Shown in pieces: positions 56,141-64,000 of a DNA stretch of 64,000 nt. The notes beneath the pieces were generated by a model. That model was not told the DNA's origin. It saw only the letters and a program-made list of their open reading frames with translations, and did not search any database. Location of the stretch: positions 1,014,501-1,078,500 of the forward strand of contig JACEVL010000130.1 in the NCBI GenBank assembly GCA_020284085.1, written 5' to 3'. The position numbers were made by a program, and so were the translations under genes. The first letter of the stretch is position 1, and every line of letters begins with the position of its first letter. This DNA comes from Aporrectodea caliginosa. Lineage: Eukaryota; Annelida; Clitellata; Crassiclitellata; Lumbricidae.

Positions 56141-59100
56141 GAAGAAACGAAGAGAAAGAAAGAGAGGAGAAACGAAGACAAGACGAGAAAGAAAGAGAGG
56201 AGAAACGAAGAGAAGAAGCAGAGCGTGTCAGACAAGAAGAGAAAGAAATACGACAGGAAGAATTACGTCTTCAGAGAGAGAAAGAAGAGAAGGCAGAACG
56301 TCTTCAGAGAGAGAAAGAAGAGAAAGCAGAGCAAGTTCGTGTGGCAGAACTTGAATTGCAAAAGCAGCAATTTGAGATTCAATTAGAGCAATTGAGAAGA
56401 GATAGAGAAGATGCTGAAAGGAGAAGATTAGAGCAGATGATTGAATTTGAAAGGGCGCGGAAAAGTGACGAAGAGATACGTCAGCAACAGATTGAAGAGA
56501 AGAGACTACGTGAAGAAGAAAAGGAAAAAGTACGAATTTCAGAGTTGGAGCGAGCAGAAGAGGTTAGACAAGAAGAACTGAAATTACAGAAAGAAAGCAT
56601 GGAGAAGGCGGAAGCGGAAAGACAAGAACGTTTAAAGTTGGAACAACAAAAAATAGCATTAAAAGAAGCACAACTCAAAGAGGAGAAACAAAATAGAGAA
56701 GCTCAAGAGCAAAGAAGAGAAGAAGAACGAGAAGAACAGAAAAGGAAAAAGGAAGAAAGTGAAACGATGGTTTCGAAAATAAAGAAAATTGGTGATGCCA
56801 TGAAACACGTGTTACCTAAAATGCCAAACGATATGATGGAGGTGCCATTATATTTCGAAACGGTTGAGAATGCGTTTCGTAGTTTCAACGTGCAAGAACA
56901 ATTCTGGGTGAAGTTACTATTGCCATTGATGACTCCGAAAGCTAGAACTGTTCTAAACAGATTGTCATTCGATGATTTAGACGATTATCAAGTCGTGAAA
57001 CAGCACTTGTTAAAAGAATTCAAGTTGACACCGAGAGAGTACAGATCGAAGTTTATTGATGCGAAGAAGACAGCTGAAGAAACGTATACAATGTTTACAG
57101 CTAGGCTGAAGAACTTGCTGAACTATTATGTGAAAAGTCGCAAAGTGGATAAGAATTTTGAGAAGCTGTTTGATTTATTAGTGGCGGATAAGTTGAAAGA
57201 ATCACTACCACCAGGTCCACTACAGTTTGTATTGTCGAAGGAAGGAACTGATTGTTACGAAGCTAGTGTTGTGGCAGACCTAGCGGACATTCATGTTAAT
57301 AATCGAATTGGTTTGGCAATTCCGAATAAGACAAGTTTTGGTTTTGTACCCAATGTAAAAAGAAATCAACAGTTCACTCCAAATTTTGGTTTTCATTGGA
57401 AGAGCAATCAAGAAACAGGAAATCAGTTCAGAGGTGCAGAAGTGAAACCAAATTCTCCGGTTGTTCACGAGAATAGAGAGTCGATGATGACCAGACAACG
57501 TCCGGTATATAACAAATCACCACCAAGGTTTGTCGCGAGAGAAGGCAATGCATCGTTTACTCCATATAAGAGAAAAGAAAGCATCGAACAACGAGGTGCA
57601 GTGGTGAAACGTTGTCACAACTGTGGATCAGACAGGCATTTAATGAAATTCTGTCCAGTTCCTGTTACAACCTCAAATTATGGTGGAAAACAAGAAAATT
57701 CGAGGGTGAATCGAATTCAAGTGGTTGACAATTCAGAAAGTCAAGCCACAGAACATCGGTCTCATTATTCTGAAGAAACTGAAGTAAAGTCAGTGATGAA
57801 ATGTCACCTTTCACCTGATATTCAGAAAGAAATTCTATTGCACAATGGAATGCAGAAAGAAATGGTTGGAAGAGATGAAAGTACAGCATTGAAGAAAGTG
57901 GTATTGCAGTACGTCGAGGTAGAGATTCGTGGAACAGCAGGAAAAGAACCAGTGAAAGTAAAAGCACTGATTGATTCTGGAGCAGAGGTTCCGGTGATTA
58001 GTGAAGAATTACTGGAAGGCATGAAGGTGGAGCAGATTGGAAAAGTGAACTTACAATGCGTGGCAGGAGATGCCATTCCTGCAAAGTTAGTGAAAGTTGA
58101 TGTAAGGCTGTGTTGTAACGATGTGGAAGAAGAGGTAATTCCGCATAAAATCAAATGTTCACTTACACCTTATGTGACATTGATGTGTGCTAGTATTGCA
58201 AAAATGGGAAGCACAGAAAGATTCTTGTTGCATCCAGAAATCATTGCAGAACTTAAAGCCGTGCCACAAGTGAAAATGATACAAGGAGATGTGCAAGCGA
58301 ATGTAACGACGAGATTGCAGAGTCAGCGAAAGAAAGTGATAGAAGTCGAAGAGGAAAGTGAAACTGAAAGTTCAAGTGAAGAGGAAAACGAAAGCGATGA
58401 TCAACAAAGTTTAATGCAAGACGGTATAACAGCAGAGATGAATGAACAAGAGATGGCTGCATGCAAGAATGGTAATCTAAATGAAACGAAAGAGGATAAT
58501 GAATGTGATGTGGAGATAGGAGATTTGTTTGAAGAAGATGAGAAAGATGAAGAACAACAGATGCAGATTGCAGACGCAAAGAAATTCGAAGAACAGCAGA
58601 GACAAGATGAATCATTGAAAGCATGGTGGACGTTAGCGCCAGATAAAGAATCTGAATTCTGCGTGGTAAATGGCTTACTGTACAAGAGATATCGAATATT
58701 AGAGCAAACGATATATCAATTGGTGTTACCAAAAGAGCGACGAATGAAAGTGATGGAGTTGGCTCACGAATCAGTATTTGGAGGACATCTTGGAGAAGAG
58801 AAAACTAGAGAACGAATAAAGTTATCTTTTACGTGGCCAAAGATGAGAAGAGATATAGTGAAATTTTGCAAATCATGTGAGAAATGTCAGTTAAAGGCAA
58901 GAAGTTTGGTGATGGACAGGGTTCCTATCACTCCAATTCCAAGAGAAGATGTGGCGTTTAGAAGAATTACGGTGGATTGTGTAGGACCAATCGAGCCAGC
59001 ATCTGCTGCAGGTCACAAGTACTGTTTATGTATTGTCGATTCTTGCACCAGATGGCCTACAGTGTTTCTGTTGAAATCATTAACTGCGAAAGCTGTGTGT

Positions 59101-61308
59101 GATGCTTTGATGGAGTTGTTCATGAACGTTGGTGTACCTTCAGTGATCACAAGTGACCAAGGAACAAATTTTACTGCGAGTCTGACAAGAGAATTTCTGA
59201 ATTTAATGGGTTGTAGTCCAAGATTTGACACGCCAGGTCATCCAGAGGCAGCTGGATTAGTAGAAAGATGGAATCAAACATTCAAGAAAATGATCCATCA
59301 TGTAATTGTTGACAATCCAAGGCAATGGCATAAAGTAATTCCGTTTACAGTGTGGGCATTACGAGAAGTACCGAATGCAACTACTGGAATTGCTCCTTAT
59401 ATGTTGGTGTATGGAAAGATTCCGCGTGGACCATTGGCAATTCTAAAAGAAAGTTGGACAAGAGAAATTAATTTACCACCTCATATTGGAATCCAACCAG
59501 AAAAGTACTTGAAAGACATGAAAGCAAATATGGAAAAAGCATTACTGTTTGCAGAATCATATTCACGAGAGAAGCAATTACAGTATACGAATCAATACAA
59601 CAAAAGAGCGAAACATAAAGAATTTGAACCGGGTGAAAAAGTCATTGTGTTATATCCGACTTCAACGAATAAACTGATTTCACGATGGCATGGTCCATGT
59701 ACTGTCATACAACGAAGGTCAAAGTACTCTTATTTGATTGACATGGGTGACGATTGTCGAAAGATAATTCACGCAAATAAAATCAGAAAGTACATTACAA
59801 GAGCAATGAGTTGTGGATTAATCGTTGAAGAAGATGAAGACTTTGGTTCAGTGGTTGAGTTGTTGACGAAGAATGACTTGCAAGATGAAAAGAATTCACT
59901 GAATCTTGATCCTGATCAGATTAACCATTTAACATTGACTCAACAAAAACAATTGCTGGAAGTACTAAACAAATATTCTGATCGATTTTCTGAAAAGCCT
60001 GGACTATGTACATTGGTTGAACATGAAATTGAACTGAAACCGGAATTTCGTGAAAAAGAATTTATGGCTTACCGTATTCCACTCATCTATCGAGCAGAAG
60101 TTGAACGACAAATTAAAGAAATGCTTCAAGCCAACATTATAAAACCATCTTCGAGCAGAATGGCAAGTCCGCTGGTTATTGTTAAAAAGAAAGACGGTTC
60201 TCTGAGACTTGCCTGCGACTACAGATACATTAACTCGTTCACTGTGGATTGTAAATATCCGATGCCGATTGTAAAAGACGTGTTGCACAAAGTTGGAAAA
60301 TCAAATGTGATCTCGATTTTTGATTGTCGAAGTGCTTACTGGACTTGTCCTGTTAAGCAAACTGATCAATGGAAAACTGCTTTTGTTACTCACAATGGAC
60401 TGTACGAGTTTACTCGTGTTCCGTTCGGAATGATCAACTCAGGAAGAACATTTGTTAAAGCAATTAACATGGTTTTACAGCCTATAAATGAATTTGCTGA
60501 GCCCTATGTAGATGACATTGCTGTGCATTCAGATGACTGGAAGATTCATTTACAGCATTTAGATGCATATTTAATGCAAATGAGACTGCATAACATTACT
60601 CTGAACTTAAAGAAATGTATTTTTGGTAAGAGTGAGGTAAAGTTCATCGGTCATGTGGTTGGTTCTGGAACGATTCAAATGAATCCAGATAGAATTGAAA
60701 GTTTAATTAATTTGAAAACCCCAGAAACGAAGAAACAAGTTAAGCAATTGCTGGGATTTTTTGGTTACTATCGACAGTTTATCAAAGATTTTGCACAGAT
60801 TGCGAAGCCTCTATCTGATTTGACAAGCAAACATGTTTCAGATAAGATTGATTGGACTGATAGACATCAACAGGCATTTAATTTACTTAAAGATGCTGTA
60901 CGCTCTAAAGTTGTTTTATATGTTTTTGATGTTGGAAAACCTTTTAATTTGTACTGTGATAGCAGTGATTTTGCAGTAGGAGCTGTTTTAACGCAGATGG
61001 ATGATAAGGGAATAGAACGCCCTGTGTCATTTATAAGTCAGAAATTGACTGACACCCAGAAGAGATGGGCAACTGTAGAGAAAGAAGCCTATGCTATTGT
61101 TTGGGCTCTAAATAAGTTAAAAGAGATAATCATTGGATCTAAAGTTCACATCTTTACAGATCACAATCCTTTAACTTATCTGACTGAATCTATGTCTAAG
61201 TCTGCTAAACTGGTGCGTTGGGCTTTAGCACTGCAAACTTTTGATGTAGAAGTTAATTATAAGAAAGGACGATTAAATGTTGTAGCAGATTGTTTATCTA
61301 GATTATAA
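56050..61308 (+). CDS. Gag-Pol polyprotein, Gmr1-like (protease-integrase-RT-RNase H)
   Basis: One frame of 1,752 codons with no internal stop. Residues 1-235 are a K/E/R/Q coiled-coil. The gag core is at about 240-420 (VPLYFETVENAF near 265). A CCHC zinc knuckle starts at Cys522 (CHNCGSDRHLMKFC). The protease has DSGAE at Asp642. The integrase has an H2C2 zinc finger (His906, Cys943, Cys946) and the DDE triad Asp976, Asp1036, Glu1072 (spacing 35 between the last two), then a GPY/F-like WHGPCTV. RT follows with AYRIPLIYR, DYRYIN and YVDD at 1486-1489. RNase H has Asp1637 (YCDSSDFAVGAVL), VEKEAYA and FTDHNPL. All key residues read are present, so pol looks intact. The true gag start is at 55800, out of frame. 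Confidence 0.92.
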   Translation: MDDDERRKRGETETRRERKRGETKRRSRRKRRNEEKEREEKRRQDEKEREEKRREEAERVRQEEKEIRQEELRLQREKEEKAERLQREKEEKAEQVRVAELELQKQQFEIQLEQLRRDREDAERRRLEQMIEFERARKSDEEIRQQQIEEKRLREEEKEKVRISELERAEEVRQEELKLQKESMEKAEAERQERLKLEQQKIALKEAQLKEEKQNREAQEQRREEEREEQKRKKEESETMVSKIKKIGDAMKHVLPKMPNDMMEVPLYFETVENAFRSFNVQEQFWVKLLLPLMTPKARTVLNRLSFDDLDDYQVVKQHLLKEFKLTPREYRSKFIDAKKTAEETYTMFTARLKNLLNYYVKSRKVDKNFEKLFDLLVADKLKESLPPGPLQFVLSKEGTDCYEASVVADLADIHVNNRIGLAIPNKTSFGFVPNVKRNQQFTPNFGFHWKSNQETGNQFRGAEVKPNSPVVHENRESMMTRQRPVYNKSPPRFVAREGNASFTPYKRKESIEQRGAVVKRCHNCGSDRHLMKFCPVPVTTSNYGGKQENSRVNRIQVVDNSESQATEHRSHYSEETEVKSVMKCHLSPDIQKEILLHNGMQKEMVGRDESTALKKVVLQYVEVEIRGTAGKEPVKVKALIDSGAEVPVISEELLEGMKVEQIGKVNLQCVAGDAIPAKLVKVDVRLCCNDVEEEVIPHKIKCSLTPYVTLMCASIAKMGSTERFLLHPEIIAELKAVPQVKMIQGDVQANVTTRLQSQRKKVIEVEEESETESSSEEENESDDQQSLMQDGITAEMNEQEMAACKNGNLNETKEDNECDVEIGDLFEEDEKDEEQQMQIADAKKFEEQQRQDESLKAWWTLAPDKESEFCVVNGLLYKRYRILEQTIYQLVLPKERRMKVMELAHESVFGGHLGEEKTRERIKLSFTWPKMRRDIVKFCKSCEKCQLKARSLVMDRVPITPIPREDVAFRRITVDCVGPIEPASAAGHKYCLCIVDSCTRWPTVFLLKSLTAKAVCDALMELFMNVGVPSVITSDQGTNFTASLTREFLNLMGCSPRFDTPGHPEAAGLVERWNQTFKKMIHHVIVDNPRQWHKVIPFTVWALREVPNATTGIAPYMLVYGKIPRGPLAILKESWTREINLPPHIGIQPEKYLKDMKANMEKALLFAESYSREKQLQYTNQYNKRAKHKEFEPGEKVIVLYPTSTNKLISRWHGPCTVIQRRSKYSYLIDMGDDCRKIIHANKIRKYITRAMSCGLIVEEDEDFGSVVELLTKNDLQDEKNSLNLDPDQINHLTLTQQKQLLEVLNKYSDRFSEKPGLCTLVEHEIELKPEFREKEFMAYRIPLIYRAEVERQIKEMLQANIIKPSSSRMASPLVIVKKKDGSLRLACDYRYINSFTVDCKYPMPIVKDVLHKVGKSNVISIFDCRSAYWTCPVKQTDQWKTAFVTHNGLYEFTRVPFGMINSGRTFVKAINMVLQPINEFAEPYVDDIAVHSDDWKIHLQHLDAYLMQMRLHNITLNLKKCIFGKSEVKFIGHVVGSGTIQMNPDRIESLINLKTPETKKQVKQLLGFFGYYRQFIKDFAQIAKPLSDLTSKHVSDKIDWTDRHQQAFNLLKDAVRSKVVLYVFDVGKPFNLYCDSSDFAVGAVLTQMDDKGIERPVSFISQKLTDTQKRWATVEKEAYAIVWALNKLKEIIIGSKVHIFTDHNPLTYLTESMSKSAKLVRWALALQTFDVEVNYKKGRLNVVADCLSRL

Positions 61309-61423
61309 GATTGTTTATTTTACTGTATTATATAGTATTAAGTTTATTGCATAATTTAGTACATGATGATTTTGCAAATTTTTAAATTTAATTTGCTCAA
61401 TCCAAAGAAAGGGAAGGAGGTAA

Positions 61424-61817
61424 TGTGAACTAATGTTTTGCATATATAATGAGCACAGGTGTTCTTTAGGTTGATATATATATAATGTGTATCGATTGTT
61501 AAGCGTTTTAGTCTTAGGCCTTAGTTGCGCTGTCGGCTCGTGGGCGCTTGGCCTAAAGTAGCCTAAACATTGGCTGACGGTAGATTGTTTTACACGTGCA
61601 GTTAGCGCGCCAAACTTAGAAACTGCTGATGACAGTGAATTTGAACTATACAGTGTAGTACAGTTGTTTTAAGGCAAGAGTTGAGTTGTTGTTATTAAAC
61701 TGTGTTTGAAGAAAGAAAGAAACATTCAAAGAACTGTGTCAATTTAATTCTTAAACAGTTAGAAGACGTTGAGCAATTTATATGTAGAGATAAGGAAAGT
61801 TCTTGAGGTAGGTCACA
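61424..61817 (+). repeat. LTR of the gypsy element
   Basis: It begins directly after the polypurine tract as TGTGAAC and ends GGTCACA, giving inverted TGTGA/TCACA ends. TATA-like CATATATAATGAG (about 61440) and further TATATATAATG are inside. 394 bp. The end at 61817 is inferred from the TG..CA rule. Confidence 0.65.
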
Positions 61818-61835
61818 ACTAAGAAAGAAGAAGAG

Positions 61836-61852
61836 TTGGTGACCCCGACCAG
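61836..61852 (+). promoter_or_regulatory. Primer-binding-site-like sequence
   Basis: TTGGTGACCCCGACC follows the LTR by 18 bases. It is of the TGG-plus-CCCGAC form seen at the tRNA primer site after 5' LTRs of animal gypsy elements. Its position after, not before, this coding region is unexpected. Confidence 0.35.
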
Positions 61853-62127
61853 AAGTCTCCTCCTAATTCACCATTTGACGTATCTGCGCAGATCTGTGCG
61901 CCGTTGGCGTCTTCTGTGAAGGGTCTATCAAGACGAGAGATCAGTCGCCGCTGCTGCTGTTGCTGCTGCAGCAGGAACATCCATCACGGCATCCACTTGC
62001 ATCGTCCTTGTTACGTGTTACTGCCATATAAATATGTTTCACATGATAGATAGAGGCTGGCTACATACGCAGGTTCAAACAAACATACACGAATACACTT
62101 AGATGCATGCATGTATATATATATATA
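61853..62127. other. No recognised gene; CTG and AT simple repeats
   Basis: A CTGCTGCTG run at about 61953-61972 and a TATATA run before 62128. If the preceding motif is a primer site, this could be retroelement leader; I cannot tell. Confidence 0.35.
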
Positions 62128-63841
62128 TTAGACTGGTCCAAAAAATTAAAAGTTGGAAATACATTGCTCCACAAGGCTGCCCTTGTTACACATGAAAACA
62201 TGAGTCTGTATGCAAAATTTTGGAAAGATTTGATTATGTTTAGAGGTCGCTATGTTTTTCGACTTTTTGCCATAATCATATTATAGTATGAACTTGTCAA
62301 AAAACATGTATAATTTTGATTTTTTTCAAATCGGTTATAAATTATTTTCAAGTCAGTTATTATTTTGAAAAATAAACAGCCCAATTTAGAAATATATACT
62401 GCAGTGTTACTGCTTAGTCAGGCTGCATTACGTTTGTAATAAAATATAATTTTGGATAATTAAAGAAGTAATCCAGTCTGCATAAATCCCGTCATTGAAG
62501 TGCTGGAAAACCCGCAACCTACTATTATTTCATTTTGCCTTTGTTGGAACAGAAAATTTTGTCCGATGACTGGAGACAAGTTGCAGCAAGTATTGTTTCT
62601 GTGACTCATCCTTAGTATATCATTGTAAGAATGGATCAGAGCCACTCCACGTTCTGCGCAGTCATTGACGACCATCAACAGTTTGACATTTGCCTTCATC
62701 GACTGGGAAGTAGGGTCCAGTGGTCAGGGAGTAAAGGACTTTGATAGGAAGGCTGTGGGTTGTTCTTGACCCTGGATGGTAAAAAGATCAAGCAGTTTTA
62801 AAGATCTCCTTGTGACATACTCTTCCAGTGGAGTCTGGTGGTCGAAGGATTTCCTGTCCAGACGCTACATGGATAGCGGATTAGGTGGATAAATAAGATT
62901 GTATTACCAGAGCAGCCTCGATGTCTTCAGTGACACGCTTCGAAGAAATAGCGGAGATGATGACTGAAAGAGTTAATTAAATCGAACTCAAACTGTAACT
63001 CCTTGAATCAGCACAAATTTGTGTTCATACAACTTCCACAGTTTGCGAACACCCGAATCCACACACTGTGCGGGGATTCTAGCCTCCTCCCGAATTACCA
63101 ACGCAGCGACTATTGTTGCTTTCGTGGCCTCACCAAATGCTATAGTCTATTCTGGTAATGAAATATGAAATTCCTCAGGATTGCCCAATTTTTTGGGAGT
63201 CCAGACCCAAGAAAGTGTTTGTCAGGCATCCCTAACAGACAACATTGTGAGGAACTCCTTGTTGATGCCAGTTTCACCATAGCTGCCGTTTTGTAACGTA
63301 CGAGCTTTTATTGCAGAAAGTGAAAAAACATGTGCTGTAAGCTTATTTCATATTCAAGGCTGGCTTCACAGACGAAAAATGTACTCGAATCACGCTAAAT
63401 TAGCAGCATACAGAGCAATATTGAACAATACAATTGCATATGAAACGAATTGTGATGAAAAGGTGGCATGCAAAATTTAAAAATTAGTTATAAGCCAACA
63501 ACCGTTTATCTATCAGAAAGAACTTGAAATAAGTGTTTTATTTGTAAATAAGCTTATTATTCTTTTAGTTACTTAAATAGAGTTGGCATATTGATCATGA
63601 TTTAGAAAGCTGGTGCTTGGTGTTCATGGGTGCTTATTTTAATTTATAATGAAGCTATTAACGCGTCAGATGCGCAATTTTTGCAATTTCTACAAAAAGT
63701 GTCAAAACCTAGCGACCTCTAAACATGCTCAGATCTCTGCAATTTTTTCAGCACAGAGTCTTCTAGTCAAGTGTAACAGGGGCAACCTTGTGGAGCAGCA
63801 TATTTTGAAAAAAATATATTTCCCCATGTAAGTTTGGACCA

Positions 63842-63847
<6 letters not shown>
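62128..63847 (-). mobile_element. Decayed DNA transposon (1.7 kb) in AT repeats
   Basis: The ends are inverted: TTAGACTGGTCCAAA on the left; the right end reversed is TTAGAATGGTCCAAA. Similarity continues inward through TGCTCCACAAGG, GCCC(C/T)TGTTACAC and TGTTTAGAGGTCGCTA, about 150 bp. Both flanks are TATATA repeats, so the target duplication cannot be read (TA is possible). The interior holds a broken minus-strand transposase remnant. Confidence 0.7.
62460..62860 (-). pseudogene. Transposase remnant, C-terminal part
   Basis: A minus-strand frame of about 79 codons starting at 62699 reads VVNDCAERGVALIHSYNDIL. I recognise this as part of a repeated, unannotated transposase-like family of invertebrates, usually followed by a short polar tail. 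Upstream frames (62700-62860) continue in related style but with breaks. No catalytic motif can be identified. Confidence 0.4.
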
Positions 63848-63884
<37 letters not shown>

Positions 63885-63990
63885 ATGTAAACATGTACAT
63901 CCGTACATACATACATACATACATGCACACATTGAAATGCATGCATGCATATATGCATGCATGCATACATGCATACATATACAATTACAT
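63848..63990. repeat. AT and CATA/CATG microsatellites
   Basis: TATATA run to about 63881, then CATACATACATA and CATGCATGCATA runs to the window end. Confidence 0.88.
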
Positions 63991-64000
63991 ATGTACATAT

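Larger units (their letters stand above)
55800..61817 (+). mobile_element. Ty3/gypsy-class retrotransposon, Gmr1-like gene order
   Basis: A gag-pol unit followed by a polypurine tract (AAAGAAAGGGAAGGAGG) and an LTR (61424-61817). Pol has protease, integrase, then RT and RNase H, the integrase-first order known from Gmr1-like elements of fish, tunicates and sea urchins and otherwise typical of Ty1/copia. No matching 5' LTR is seen upstream of 55800, so the left end is incomplete or displaced. Confidence 0.88.

Overview
This is a window of animal nuclear DNA: spliced genes with long AT-rich introns, tRNA-derived SINEs, several LINE 3' ends, many DNA transposons with 8-bp target duplications, microsatellites and an LTR retrotransposon. 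A marine invertebrate is likely. The Gmr1-like gene order of the retrotransposon (integrase before reverse transcriptase) and the recurring palindrome AGGCCT would suit a deuterostome such as an echinoderm or hemichordate, but I cannot fix the taxon.

Layout. Positions 1-14201 (minus strand) carry most of a eukaryotic elongation factor 2 kinase gene (EEF2K). Eight coding exons are resolved to splice sites. The 3' end runs off the window, and one very short exon expected between 8.9 and 13.7 kb was not found. Its introns hold SINEs, a 39-bp-type tandem repeat, a 1.2-kb hAT-like element and a truncated LINE. Positions 15335-18571 are a complete DNA transposon with an 8-bp target duplication and a frameshifted transposase of unclassified type. 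A 439-bp palindromic MITE, with its own 8-bp duplication, is nested in it and carries mirrored NRF1-type and CRE-type motifs. A decayed LINE split by another MITE, an ATC microsatellite and a 39-bp tandem array follow (18.6-20.2 kb).

The dominant structure is an 18.5-kb inverted repeat. The left arm is 20555-26356, the right arm 33265-39033, and a 6.9-kb spacer lies between them. Each arm holds an apparently intact two-exon gene for a small single-pass membrane protein (LDL-receptor class A domain, membrane segment, PPxY-type tail). The two copies converge. The inner 1.3 kb of the arms is almost identical and the rest is clearly diverged, except for a 73-bp promoter-like block at the outer tips that is identical. 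The spacer has its own smaller inverted repeat, an LTR-like unit with 60-bp repeats, a 34-bp tandem array and another LINE end.

Positions 39-55 kb are mostly non-coding: a roughly 280-bp tandem array interrupted by a MITE, microsatellites, another hAT-type MITE and a 1.3-kb pyrimidine-strand tract. On the minus strand there is one 500-codon reading frame for a Ser/Arg-rich, probably disordered protein of unknown function. Positions 55.8-61.8 kb are a Ty3/gypsy-class element whose pol order is protease, integrase, RT, RNase H. The window ends with a decayed 1.7-kb DNA transposon (62128-63847). All exon calls, motif positions and target duplications were read by eye from the sequence; family names rest on recognition, not on a database search.
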